NCBI GenBank assembly: GCA_964598255.1
Contig: CAZRBA010000030.1
Coordinates: 1 to 64,000 of the forward strand
Direction of reading: 5' to 3'
Origin: Caldithrix sp964598255
GTDB taxonomy: Bacteria; Calditrichota; Calditrichia; Calditrichales; Calditrichaceae
Length of the DNA stretch: 64,000 nucleotides
Shown here: one piece after another, positions 53,463 to 61,876 of the stretch
How the letters are laid out: each line of letters starts with the position of its first letter
Position numbering within the stretch: position 1 is the stretch's first letter
Notes under the pieces: model-generated
What the model saw: the letters and a program-made list of their open reading frames with translations, nothing else
What the model was told of the DNA's origin: nothing
The model's database searches: none
Program-made: the position numbers and the translations under genes

Positions 53463-54512
53463 TTAAACAAGGCTTTCCCAAATGGTCAAGCCCAAGGTTA
53501 TGATCAATGTCAAAGCACCGACACCATAGCTAATTTTGCGACGCACCTCGTTTTTCTTCGAAAGCAACGGCTCGATAAACGGCCAAAACGTGAAAGCCAG
53601 CAAAAAGGCTCCGGTTACATAAATCCCCACCTTAAGGGGAACCAATTGCAAAAAACGATAGGTAGGATAAAAGTACCATTCCGGTTTTATATGGAACGGC
53701 GTTGTGGTAGGATCGGCCGGTAGGCCGATACCCGGGGGCAAAATAATGGTCAAAGAGCTCATTACTGCCAGTAAAAACAAAGTTGCGATAATAATTTTGT
53801 AAAAATGATGGGGATAAAAAGGAAAATATTTTCCTTTAGGAAAGCCCTCCGGTTCCGAAACACCGTGTAAACGCAAAACAACAATGTGCAGAAAAAGAAA
53901 AAATACTAAAAATAAAGGCAAAAACCACACATGCAACATGTAAAAGCGGGTAAGCGTATTGGCCGTAACTTCCTGACCGCCCCTTAAGAAATATAGTAAT
54001 GATTCGCCAATTAAGGGTACGCTTTTAATCAAATTGGTTCCTACAGTAGCTGCCCAGTATGACAACTGATTGTAGGTTAGGGAATAACCGGTAAACGAAA
54101 AGGTTAATGCCAGACCGAATAAAACAACCCCGATTACCCAATTTAATTCCCTTGGTTTTTGATAGGCCCGCGTAAAAAAGACGCGCGTTATGTGCAAGAA
54201 CAGCGACAATATCATCAAATTGGCACCCCAACGATGTAAGCCGCGAATCCAGAAGCCAAAACGTACATCTTCGACTATATGGCGAACACTTTCGTATGCC
54301 ATTTCTGGCGAGGGAACAAAATAAAAAGCCAAAAAAATACCTGTAAGTGCCTGAAGCGAAAAAAGAATTAATGGCGTAGCGCCCATGCAATACCACCACT
54401 TTTTCATGTGCTCCGGAATCGGTTCTTTAATAAAAATACGCTCATTAATTTCGACAAACTTGTCATAATCGATCGGGAATCGTTCCTTTAACCATTGTTT
54501 TACATTGCTCAT
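53463..54512 (-). CDS. Cytochrome b (b6/subunit IV-type) of a Rieske/cytochrome b complex
   Basis: A 349-residue membrane protein with about seven to eight helices combining cytochrome b6-like and subunit IV-like parts. Haem-ligating His pairs are in GLHRWGANLMILSLFLHITR and in MLHVWFLPLFLVFFLFLHIV. The quinol-site motif PEWYFYPTYRFLQ is present after PTTTPFHIK. The ATG at 54512 overlaps the Rieske stop (ATGA) and has GGGGGG eight bases ahead; a GTG at 54518 is less likely. It would oxidise menaquinol; the electron acceptor is presumably one of the multihaem cytochromes, because no cytochrome c1 or f gene is here. Confidence 0.95.
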   Translation of the reverse strand: MSNVKQWLKERFPIDYDKFVEINERIFIKEPIPEHMKKWWYCMGATPLILFSLQALTGIFLAFYFVPSPEMAYESVRHIVEDVRFGFWIRGLHRWGANLMILSLFLHITRVFFTRAYQKPRELNWVIGVVLFGLALTFSFTGYSLTYNQLSYWAATVGTNLIKSVPLIGESLLYFLRGGQEVTANTLTRFYMLHVWFLPLFLVFFLFLHIVVLRLHGVSEPEGFPKGKYFPFYPHHFYKIIIATLFLLAVMSSLTIILPPGIGLPADPTTTPFHIKPEWYFYPTYRFLQLVPLKVGIYVTGAFLLAFTFWPFIEPLLSKKNEVRRKISYGVGALTLIITLGLTIWESLV

Positions 54513-54970
54513 GACCACGGCCCCCCTGTTTTTTGTTCAATATAAATGTAAACAAGGTTCTTTTCTTCCTCGACTTTGAATTGATCCAACGGTCTTGGCG
54601 GCGGGCCGCTAATCACCTTTCCCGTTTTATCATAAACGCCTTTGTGGCAAGGGCAAAAAAAGCGTTGTTTTTCTTCTTCCCAGCGTACAATGCACCCCAA
54701 ATGCGTACAAATTCCGGAAAACACACGATATCCGTCGGGCAGATGCACCACGAATACCGGATCCTTCCCCAATTTAATCTCTTTGGCTTTTCCCAGGGGT
54801 ACGCTATCCGTCTTGGCCACCAGATACTTGTGAAATTTCTTTTTTTTGCGCGGCGGATACAAATAAAGCCACAGGTCTCTGAAAAAAAGACCGACAGCAA
54901 CGAATAAGGCACCAATAATGGCAAAGTTCTTCAAAAAAGATCTTCGCTTTTGGTTTTCTTCATTTATCAT
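54509..54970 (-). CDS. Rieske [2Fe-2S] protein
   Basis: A 153-residue Rieske protein with an N-terminal membrane anchor (about 15-38; residues RRSFLKN before it resemble a twin-arginine signal). Cluster ligands: C88 and H90 in CTHLGC and C106 and H109 in CPCHKG, with C93 and C108 for the disulfide. GPPPRPL closes the cluster-binding region. It overlaps napH-like upstream and cytochrome b downstream by four bases each, so the three are translationally coupled. Confidence 0.96.
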   Translation of the reverse strand: MINEENQKRRSFLKNFAIIGALFVAVGLFFRDLWLYLYPPRKKKKFHKYLVAKTDSVPLGKAKEIKLGKDPVFVVHLPDGYRVFSGICTHLGCIVRWEEEKQRFFCPCHKGVYDKTGKVISGPPPRPLDQFKVEEEKNLVYIYIEQKTGGPWS

Positions 54971-55863
54971 ACATCAACCTCCTTAATTGGTCTATTCGTC
55001 TTAAGGTTTATTCCCGACTGAACGATTTTTTTGTCGGCAGTAAAAGAAAAATGCAGGCTTTTCCCATGGTGTGCATGGCAAGAATGAATGCACGCGCCGC
55101 AATTATAACAGTAAGGATAAATATCACCACGCCTCGGATCCAATCCCAAAGGACAAACAAAATTACAAGGCAAATTCTTAACGGAATCACAGGTACAACC
55201 TTTGGGATCAAAGCGAACACGCATGGTTTTTTTAGTTTGAAAAAGCGCCAATGTAGCGCCAACGGGACAAGCATATTTGCACCAAAAATGCGGCGCAACT
55301 AAAAATTCAAGCAACAAAACAATGAGGAACAAAAAGATCTCAACTCCCACCACTCTGTTCAAAATCAGGTCGGCAGCTTGCGAACTAATGAGCCCAGGAA
55401 AAGAAATAAGGGTAATTAATGGGATACCCAAAACCATTAACGCCGTAACAATCGCCCCGAAAACCAGCCAATACCATTGCGGTTTCGGATTATGGTTTAA
55501 AACATATCGTTTTTTCGGAAAGAATTTTTTCCTAACTCCGGCCACATATTCGGCTAGCAAATTATAAGGGCATATCCAACTGCAAAACACGCGCCCAAAC
55601 ATTAACGCCAAAATCACAGGAAACGTTGCGGCCACCAGCATACTTAAAGAAATTTGTTTGGTAAGCAATAATGTTTGTATCATTAAAGCGGGATCTAATA
55701 CATCCAATTGTCCGATGCTAAGGCTATAAAACGTTCCTGTAACTTGATGATATCCGTGCTTATTTAAAAAAGGCACAACAAAAATAAACACAATGGTTGC
55801 CCATTGGGTAAAACGTCTTAAAAAATGCAAATGTTTGTAAAAATACAATTCATATTTACTCAT
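54967..55863 (-). CDS. napH: NapH-type membrane quinol dehydrogenase
   Basis: A 298-residue NapH protein: four to five transmembrane helices with the paired Cys motifs CSWICPYN (cytoplasmic) and CKYACPVG, then a C-terminal ferredoxin region with CDSVKNLPCNFVCP and CYNCGACIHSC for two [4Fe-4S] clusters. In known Nap systems NapGH oxidise menaquinol and pass electrons to the periplasmic reductase. Here NapC is absent, so NapGH may be the route to NapA via the tetraheme cytochrome. Confidence 0.92.
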   Translation of the reverse strand: MSKYELYFYKHLHFLRRFTQWATIVFIFVVPFLNKHGYHQVTGTFYSLSIGQLDVLDPALMIQTLLLTKQISLSMLVAATFPVILALMFGRVFCSWICPYNLLAEYVAGVRKKFFPKKRYVLNHNPKPQWYWLVFGAIVTALMVLGIPLITLISFPGLISSQAADLILNRVVGVEIFLFLIVLLLEFLVAPHFWCKYACPVGATLALFQTKKTMRVRFDPKGCTCDSVKNLPCNFVCPLGLDPRRGDIYPYCYNCGACIHSCHAHHGKSLHFSFTADKKIVQSGINLKTNRPIKEVDV

Positions 55864-55899
55864 AAAAACGCTCGGATCAAAAATCGGTTGCTAAGCAAA

Positions 55900-56406
55900 C
55901 TAACCGTGTGCACTTATAACAATGATGGAAGCCGGATCATTAGGACACACATTTTCGCAAATACCGCATCCGACACAATGTTCGGCATGCACTACAGGAT
56001 AAATTTCTTTTTCTAAAGTAATGGCTTCCCGATAAATGGGGCATCGTTCATAGCAAGCGCGGCAAATAATCCCATTATAAGCCAAGCAAGAATCGGTGTT
56101 TATTTTAGCCAGCCCCATTTTTACTTTTTCTTTTTCATCCCGTCTCAACAATTGCAAAGCTCCGGTCGGGCACACTTCCGTACATTTCATACACAAATAG
56201 CACGGTTCGCGCCGGGCGTAAATAAAAGGCGTACCGACCTTTAGCCCGCGATTTCCGTGGGCCATAACAATGGAATCGTACGGACAGGCTTCCTCGCACT
56301 TCCGGCAACGAATACACTGATTGAGAAACTTTTCTTCAGGTATCGCGCCGGGCGGGCGCAGTGGATAATGATAATTAGCCAGTTTTTGTAAAAATTCGAG
56401 AATCAT
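55900..56406 (-). CDS. napG: NapG-like ferredoxin (4x[4Fe-4S])
   Basis: A 168-residue protein with four cluster motifs: CIRCRKCEEACP, CYLCMKCTEVCP, CLAYNGIICRACYERCP and CVGCGICENVCP. This is the NapG/NapF/MauM pattern. Unlike typical NapG it shows no twin-arginine signal; the N-terminus ILEFLQKLANYHYPLRPPG starts almost directly with the first cluster. It may be cytoplasmic, or rely on another route. The ATG at 56406 has GGAAG just ahead; a TTG four codons upstream is an alternative. It sits 36 bases before napH. Confidence 0.85.
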   Translation of the reverse strand: MILEFLQKLANYHYPLRPPGAIPEEKFLNQCIRCRKCEEACPYDSIVMAHGNRGLKVGTPFIYARREPCYLCMKCTEVCPTGALQLLRRDEKEKVKMGLAKINTDSCLAYNGIICRACYERCPIYREAITLEKEIYPVVHAEHCVGCGICENVCPNDPASIIVISAHG

Positions 56407-56451
56407 ATTAGCTTCCAAGCGAATGGCATGGGTAGCCCACTGTTCGTTCTC

Positions 56452-56703
56452 TTAAACCAAATTTTCCATTTCATCTTCAGTTGTAACATAAGCGGGGTAA
56501 AGTCCCAGAATACCATCGATTTTTTCCTGTAGTTCAACGCTTAATTTTTCCAACCCTTTGGACGAATCAGATTCCAAAACGGCTACAATCTGAATATCGT
56601 TGTGCACGCCATAGGTCGTAACATTGGCCGTAGTATTCAATTTTTCAAGCACGCGCATGGTTTTTTCGCGCTGCGTTACAATAACAACACCGGCAATGGC
56701 CAT
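56452..56703 (-). CDS. napD: NapD-like chaperone
   Basis: An 83-residue protein of ferredoxin-like alpha/beta pattern starting AIAGVVIVTQREKTMRVLEK, typical of NapD, the chaperone that binds the twin-arginine signal of NapA during cofactor loading. The C-terminal YPAYVTTEDE also fits. Its presence supports the reading of the catalytic subunit as an exported NapA. Confidence 0.85.
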   Translation of the reverse strand: MAIAGVVIVTQREKTMRVLEKLNTTANVTTYGVHNDIQIVAVLESDSSKGLEKLSVELQEKIDGILGLYPAYVTTEDEMENLV

Positions 56704-56716
56704 AAAAACAAATCTC

Positions 56717-57271
56717 CTATTCTTTTAAAAATGCAATTGCCTCTTGTGGTGCAGGGCAAGCCCTGGCGCAAATCCCGCATCCTGTACAAAGCAATGGGTC
56801 TACTTGCGGATGCCCGTTCGCATTTAATCGGATGGCTTTAACCGTTTCCGGGCAAACATTTAGACAGGTAATACAAAAATGATCCTGATAATTTAAACAG
56901 GTATTTTGCAAAATGATGGCACGGAAGCGAATAGCGTTTAGAAACTCCATTTTTAATGCCGCCTGCGAACAGGCCTCGATACACGGATAATCGGCGCATT
57001 GAATGCATACTTCCCGCGCAGGATGAATGGTCGGGTAACCGTACAAGGGTGACCGGATGTCCCGACAAACTTCAAGTGCTAACGGAGGACACTTCCCCAC
57101 GCACTCATAACAGCGATTGCAACTTTCCGTATATTTTTCGAATGCGTTGACCCCAGGTGGGGGTAAATAAAAATACAGGTTCGCGGGTGTATGGTTTTCC
57201 CCTTTATGTATTTCATCCTTAAAAAAACCAAAAACTTCTTTAAAAAAGTCTTTGCGGGAAATTTGATTCAT
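56717..57271 (-). CDS. napF: NapF-like ferredoxin (4x[4Fe-4S])
   Basis: A 184-residue protein with cluster motifs CNRCYECVGKCP, CIQCADYPCIEAC, CLNYQDHFCITCLNVCP and CTGCGICARACP. The N-terminus MNQISRKDFFKEVFGFFKDE has one Arg only and no clear export signal. NapF proteins act in the cytoplasm in NapA maturation. The ATG at 57271 has AAAGGATC nine bases ahead, better than the upstream start at 57295. A hairpin with T-run separates it from napA. Confidence 0.85.
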   Translation of the reverse strand: MNQISRKDFFKEVFGFFKDEIHKGENHTPANLYFYLPPPGVNAFEKYTESCNRCYECVGKCPPLALEVCRDIRSPLYGYPTIHPAREVCIQCADYPCIEACSQAALKMEFLNAIRFRAIILQNTCLNYQDHFCITCLNVCPETVKAIRLNANGHPQVDPLLCTGCGICARACPAPQEAIAFLKE

Positions 57272-57342
57272 GTTATTCGATCCTTTGATCACCAATCACC
57301 TATCCGTCGAATGCAATCGCACCGATTTTATTTGCTTTTGGC

Positions 57343-57378
57343 AAAAAGAAGGCCAAAGGAAATGCCCTTCGGCCTTCT
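57343..57378 (-). terminator. Intercistronic hairpin between napA and napF
   Basis: On the minus strand, AGAAGGCC (57378-57371) pairs with GGCCTTCT (57354-57347), followed by TTTT. It lies 15 bases past the napA stop and 70 bases before napF, so it may act as a partial terminator or 3' stabiliser of napA mRNA. Confidence 0.7.
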
Positions 57379-57392
57379 GCCTCGGGGAGAAC

Positions 57393-59660
57393 TCAAGCTT
57401 TTTTAATACGGGCAGCACATACTTTGTATTCCGGCTCTTTTGATCCCGGGTCAAAAGCATCGATGGTCAAAATATTGGCCATCCATTTTTCCCAGTGCCA
57501 GGGAATAAAAATGGTACCCGGCTCCGGCCGATCAATAACACGCGCTTCAATTTGTAACTTACCGCGCCGCGTTTCCACGATTACCTGATCTTTATTTTCG
57601 ATGCCCATTTTTTTGGCATCTTTGGGGTTAATTTCCACATAGGCAATGGGAACGGCACGCACCAGTTCCGGAACGGTACCGGTCATGGTCATGGTATGCC
57701 AGTGTTCCAAAACGCGGCCCGTGGAGAGCGCTAATGGATATTGAGCGTCGGTCGGTTCTTCGGGACCTTTGGGCGGACGTGCCCAAACAATGGCTTTGCC
57801 GTCCGGTTTGCCGTAGAAGTACATGCGGCGTCCTTTTTTCTTCTCTGCTGGCAGAGCATCAAAGATAGGATCGCCTTTGGTGTAGCGTTTGTACGTTCCG
57901 GGATGGTCCACACTGGGAACGGGCCAGGTAATGCCGCGAATCTTTTTTAGGCGTTCGTAAGGAGCGCCGCTTAAATCCATATCTGTACCTTTGGTTAACG
58001 AGATGTATTCGTTCCAGATGTCTTCTGCTGTTTTGTATTTTTCGAAATACTTTTTAAACCCCATTTTAATGGCCAAATCACGCAGGATAAAGGCATCCCA
58101 CCGCGCTTCGCCCTGGGGCTTAATAACTTGCGGCATGTATTGCGAACGGCGTTCGGTACAGCCGTAAACACCCTCTTTTTCGGACCAAAAAGCGGCTGGT
58201 AAAACCACATCGGCATATTCGGTTGTAGCTGTCGGGAAAAACGATTCGGCCACTACCACGAACTGTTCTTTTAATCCTTTCCAATATTTACTAGCATTGG
58301 GTAAAGACTGTGCCGGATTGGTACACATGATGTAAATACCTTTGATTTCGCCTTTGTTCAGAGCTTCGAACATGGCAATGGTATGTTTGCCGGGTTTGGG
58401 CTGGATGTTTTTAACGGGAACCCCCCAAACTTTGGCTACTTCGGCACGATGTTTGGGATTTTTAACCAATCGGTGCGCCGGTAAAAGATGGCACAGCCCG
58501 CCCCCCTCGCGTACGCCGCCACAGGCATTGGGTTGGCCGGTAAGGGAAAAAGAATCCGAGCCAGGAACACCGATTTTTCCGGTAAGCAAATGCAAATTGG
58601 TGACCAGATTATTGGCCCAAACGCCGCGGGTACGTTGATTTAAGCCCATAGTCCACATGCTCATGGCGGTTTTGGCTTTACCAAACATGCGGGCTGCTTT
58701 TATGATTTTTTCCGGCTCGACACCGCTAATTTTTGCCGCTGCTTCCGGAGTAAATTGTTCCAGAAATTTTTTGTATTCTTCGAAGGTAATCTTTTTCTTG
58801 TTGTCATGGAAATTTACGCTTTGCTTAATAAATTTTTCATCGGCATAACCTTCTTTGATCAAAATACGGGCCATGGCATGGAGAATGGCCAAATCCCAGC
58901 CGGGTTTCGGAAACAAATGCAAATCGGCCACCTGATCGGTAGGAGTTTTCCGCGGATCGATGATGATAATCTTTACGTCGGGATTTTTGGCTTTATGGCG
59001 CATTATGCGTTCAAAAAGGATAGGATGTGCTTCGGCCGTATTCGAACCCACCAAAAGGAAAAGTTCGGCTTTCTCGATATCGGCATACGTTCCCGCGGGC
59101 TCGTCTTTACCCAAACTGGTCAAATAGCCGCCTACTGCGCTGGCCATGCACAGACGGGGGTTACCCTCCAAATTATTGGTGCCAATGGCGCCCTTAAAAA
59201 GTTTATTGGCAATGTACGTTTCTTCGGTTTCCGCCTGACCGGAACCATAAAAGGCCAGCGCATCGGGGCCGTATTGCTTGCGGATTGCGTTAAACTTTTT
59301 GGCTACAAAGCTTAAGGCATCATCCCAGCTTACGCGTTCGAATTTACCGTTTTTCTTAATCATGGGATGCAATAAGCGCGTTTTGGCATACACAACTTTC
59401 TGTAAATAGAATCCTTTAACACATAAATGCCCGTTGTTAATGGTATTTTGGGCATCCCCTTTTACAGCCACAACTTTACCGTTTTTTTCACCAATCATTA
59501 TTCCGCAACCCACACCGCAAAACCGGCAAACCGATTTATGCCAGTTCAGCCCGTCAGCGAACAATTCTTTTTGCATACCCGGCAAAAGACTAACGCCGAT
59601 GGTCGAAGCGGCCGTAGCGGCAGCGGATACTTTTAAAAATTCTCTACGCGAAATACTCAT
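57393..59660 (-). CDS. napA: Periplasmic nitrate reductase, catalytic subunit
   Basis: A 755-residue molybdoenzyme (Mo-bis-MGD). The twin-arginine signal SRREFLK is at residues 4-10. The [4Fe-4S] ligands are C45, C48, C52 and C80 (CRFCGVGC ... HLC). The probable Mo-ligating Cys is in NPRLCMASAVGGY (about 171). Other blocks: YGSGQAETEETYIANK, GLNQRTRGVWANN and TGQPNACGGVREGGGL. The length matches the shorter monomeric NapA type rather than the 830-residue proteobacterial form. The ATG at 59660 has GGGAGG five bases ahead; the ATG at 59678 does not. The reaction is nitrate to nitrite. Confidence 0.96.
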   Translation of the reverse strand: MSISRREFLKVSAAATAASTIGVSLLPGMQKELFADGLNWHKSVCRFCGVGCGIMIGEKNGKVVAVKGDAQNTINNGHLCVKGFYLQKVVYAKTRLLHPMIKKNGKFERVSWDDALSFVAKKFNAIRKQYGPDALAFYGSGQAETEETYIANKLFKGAIGTNNLEGNPRLCMASAVGGYLTSLGKDEPAGTYADIEKAELFLLVGSNTAEAHPILFERIMRHKAKNPDVKIIIIDPRKTPTDQVADLHLFPKPGWDLAILHAMARILIKEGYADEKFIKQSVNFHDNKKKITFEEYKKFLEQFTPEAAAKISGVEPEKIIKAARMFGKAKTAMSMWTMGLNQRTRGVWANNLVTNLHLLTGKIGVPGSDSFSLTGQPNACGGVREGGGLCHLLPAHRLVKNPKHRAEVAKVWGVPVKNIQPKPGKHTIAMFEALNKGEIKGIYIMCTNPAQSLPNASKYWKGLKEQFVVVAESFFPTATTEYADVVLPAAFWSEKEGVYGCTERRSQYMPQVIKPQGEARWDAFILRDLAIKMGFKKYFEKYKTAEDIWNEYISLTKGTDMDLSGAPYERLKKIRGITWPVPSVDHPGTYKRYTKGDPIFDALPAEKKKGRRMYFYGKPDGKAIVWARPPKGPEEPTDAQYPLALSTGRVLEHWHTMTMTGTVPELVRAVPIAYVEINPKDAKKMGIENKDQVIVETRRGKLQIEARVIDRPEPGTIFIPWHWEKWMANILTIDAFDPGSKEPEYKVCAARIKKA

Positions 59661-59670
59661 TCCTACCTCC

Positions 59671-60042
59671 CTACTCATCTGTTTTATGAAATTTTAAGGT
59701 ATGCCCCTGATGACAATCGTAGCAATTGGAGGCTTTTGTCTTGGAAAAATCTACTTCATATTGCGGATGACAACTAATGCAGCGCTGGGAACCCGGATGC
59801 GCATAAAATTCCTGCTGGCCGTCACCATGGCACATGTAACAACCAAAATTCATTTTTCCGTGCGCGCTGCCTTTCCATTCTTTTACGATATCCGGCGTAA
59901 CTTCGGTGTGGCATTCAACGCAGCTTACGGAAAAATCTACATCAGGGTGCTTTTCCTTTACGTTACCTTCATCCGAACTTGTAAGCCCCACTAACAAGCC
60001 GGCCGTTACAAGTATCATCAGAATAACAAATAATCTCTTCAT
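59671..60042 (-). CDS. Tetraheme c-type cytochrome, probable NapA electron donor
   Basis: A 123-residue exported protein (signal peptide LFVILMILVTAGLLVGL, cut near residue 22) with four CxxCH motifs at C41, C68, C88 and C107 (CVECH, CYMCH, CISCH, CYDCH). Extra His residues (H61, H81, H114 region) could be distal ligands. It is not the diheme NapB and lacks the NapC membrane anchor layout. It lies 10 bases before napA, so electron delivery to NapA is the likely role. GGGAAAGCT precedes the ATG at 60042; the open frame upstream to 60087 lacks a signal and is not used. Confidence 0.88.
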   Translation of the reverse strand: MKRLFVILMILVTAGLLVGLTSSDEGNVKEKHPDVDFSVSCVECHTEVTPDIVKEWKGSAHGKMNFGCYMCHGDGQQEFYAHPGSQRCISCHPQYEVDFSKTKASNCYDCHQGHTLKFHKTDE

Positions 60043-60073
60043 AGCTTTCCCTTTTTGTTTTTTATGTTTGCGC

Positions 60074-60098
60074 AAAAGAAGGGACAAACTGTCCCTTC
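60074..60098 (-). terminator. Intercistronic hairpin between porin and tetraheme cytochrome genes
   Basis: GAAGGGAC (60078-60085) and GTCCCTTC (60091-60098) form a perfect stem with a five-base loop, followed on the minus strand by TTTT. It sits directly after the porin stop and could attenuate transcription so that porin mRNA exceeds the rest. Confidence 0.7.
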
Positions 60099-60101
60099 CG
60101 T

Positions 60102-61562
60102 TTAAAACTTATAAGTTAGAGTGGATTTTAACTCCCAAGCCGCATCCTGAAAAGCATCCGTACCGTTAATCAAATAACCGGCGGCTTTGCCCGGCATAAA
60201 ATAACCGCCACGTAAAGTAAAGCCTAATTCCTTGTAAATTTTATAGGTTGCACGAAAATCGATTTCCTGCCCCAGGTCTGTGGCCGTTGCACTGTAATCC
60301 GGATTTCCGTTAGCATCCCATTTTGGTATGGGTTGCGTGGCTTTGATGTAGTTGTACGAAGCGAATAAGCTGAAATTTTTAATCGGTTTTAACGTGGCAT
60401 TCAATTGAACAATAGTGGTGTTTTCCAATTCACGATAGCCGCGTACGTTGGGAGCTCCGAGCCCCTGTGGCGTAATACCCTCTTCATCGGGCATAATGGA
60501 ATCTTCCCATACTTCGGTAATGTAAAAGAAGCCCGAAGTACGCAACTTGTTTACATTACCTTTACCTCCGTTAAGATTATCATCACCGGAGCCCATACCG
60601 AAAACCCCACCCAAAGAAAGTTTATCACTGGTGGCATGCGTCAATTTAAAATAGATATTGTAACCCGATAAAGTGCCATCGTTAATATCCCACATTTGTT
60701 TGGCACCGTGGGTGGTATTTTTAATATCGTCTTTACCGGTCAAGTAATCGGCTTCAAAGTCGGCGGTAATTTTTCCCTTTTTAATCTTTCCGGAAATTCC
60801 CAATGCGGTTAATTGCGTAATTTGCGGAGAAAATCGGGTTTTGAAGAATTGCAGGTGATCGGGAACATAGGCATTCGCGTCTGCGGTGCTGGCATCTCTG
60901 TAATACATTCCGTATACGTTATAATTAATACACTTAAAAGCATTGTTAAAATTCAATGTCAATAAATCGGCATCGCGAGCATCGGTAAAACCGCGTTGAT
61001 CCGGAGCAACAACTTTTTCATCGCTGATTCCATCGGTTCCTTCGGAAACTTTGGCCCAGCTTAATGATAATTTTTTACCGATCACGCCTTTTAAATCAGC
61101 CTGAATTCCGTCGTAATTGTTGTCAACCATTAATTTGTTGCCCAGTCCGTACCACATCCTTCCCACGCGGAAGGTAAGCGGCTTGCTCGGTAAATCGAAC
61201 TCCACAAAAGCCTGATCCACATGAAACAGGAAGTTAGTATCCTTAAAATCAAATAAAGCGCTTCCGCCTTTTTCACCCGTACGTTGTACGCTGCGCAAAG
61301 CATTGTCTACGCCCCACCAACCCTGAGCCATGTCAAAACGAGTTACCACTCGCAGATGTTCGTTAACGGCCGCTTGTACTTTAAAGCGTAACATTTGTAC
61401 CACATAGTTGTCGTTATATTTGGGTTTGTTCTTATTGCCAAACCAAAACTCATGCTGCGACTGCGCCCAGGCAGTATACACCCCGTTTACTTTAAAATCC
61501 GCCGAATAAATAAAACTACTTAGGAATAAGATCACAAATAAAGTACTTATCAAACGTTTCAT
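60102..61562 (-). CDS. Outer-membrane porin-like protein
   Basis: A 486-residue barrel protein. The signal peptide ends near FIYSADF (about residue 20). The mature sequence has porin-type alternating strands (RFKVQAAVNEHLRVVTRFDM, PLTFRVGRMWYGLGNKLMVD) and ends in a terminal Phe (LKSTLTYKF), the outer-membrane sorting residue. As the first gene of the nitrate operon it probably admits nitrate or nitrite, or other small anions, to the periplasm; this is inferred from context only. Confidence 0.85.
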   Translation of the reverse strand: MKRLISTLFVILFLSSFIYSADFKVNGVYTAWAQSQHEFWFGNKNKPKYNDNYVVQMLRFKVQAAVNEHLRVVTRFDMAQGWWGVDNALRSVQRTGEKGGSALFDFKDTNFLFHVDQAFVEFDLPSKPLTFRVGRMWYGLGNKLMVDNNYDGIQADLKGVIGKKLSLSWAKVSEGTDGISDEKVVAPDQRGFTDARDADLLTLNFNNAFKCINYNVYGMYYRDASTADANAYVPDHLQFFKTRFSPQITQLTALGISGKIKKGKITADFEADYLTGKDDIKNTTHGAKQMWDINDGTLSGYNIYFKLTHATSDKLSLGGVFGMGSGDDNLNGGKGNVNKLRTSGFFYITEVWEDSIMPDEEGITPQGLGAPNVRGYRELENTTIVQLNATLKPIKNFSLFASYNYIKATQPIPKWDANGNPDYSATATDLGQEIDFRATYKIYKELGFTLRGGYFMPGKAAGYLINGTDAFQDAAWELKSTLTYKF

Positions 61563-61766
61563 AACTCCTCCTTACATTTTGGTAATGTTTAAATGCTACG
61601 TTTAAGAAAATTCATGGTTGGTACAAAGAAAAACGTGGGCTCGAAGCCCTAAAGAAAGACATTTTTTGCAGCAAATGGATTTCATCATTAAACGATTCCG
61701 CTTCATTAATTTTTCCAAAACAATTACCGCTCAAAACGCGCGTTCCGTAAAATCATTGATTATTAA

Positions 61767-61781
61767 TCAAAAGTTGTGCCA
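61767..61781 (-). promoter_or_regulatory. Sigma-54 promoter of the nitrate respiration operon
   Basis: On the minus strand: TGGCAC (61781-61776), five bases AACTT, then TTGA (61770-61767), the -24/-12 layout with correct spacing. Transcription would start near 61755 and leave a leader of roughly 190 bases before the porin ATG. Confidence 0.75.
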
Positions 61782-61830
61782 TTGTGTTTTATTAAGTTCA
61801 ATTCGTTAGAATTACTGCAATTAAGAGAAC

Positions 61831-61848
61831 TTGATCCGATAGATTCAA
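61831..61848. promoter_or_regulatory. Enhancer-like dyad 1 (TTGA-N10-TCAA)
   Basis: TTGATCCGATAGATTCAA. The TTGA and TCAA arms and the inner CC-ATAG bases match the second dyad 46 bp away. It lies about 75 bp upstream of the predicted sigma-54 start site, a normal position for an NtrC-type activator site. Confidence 0.6.
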
Positions 61849-61876
61849 TCGCCCAGTTCCGACCGTATGCTGTCAG

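Noticed and set aside
57393..59660. Formate dehydrogenase or assimilatory nitrate reductase
   Set aside because: Twin-arginine signal, adjacent NapD-, NapF-, NapG- and NapH-like genes and a Cys-type Mo ligand context fit NapA.
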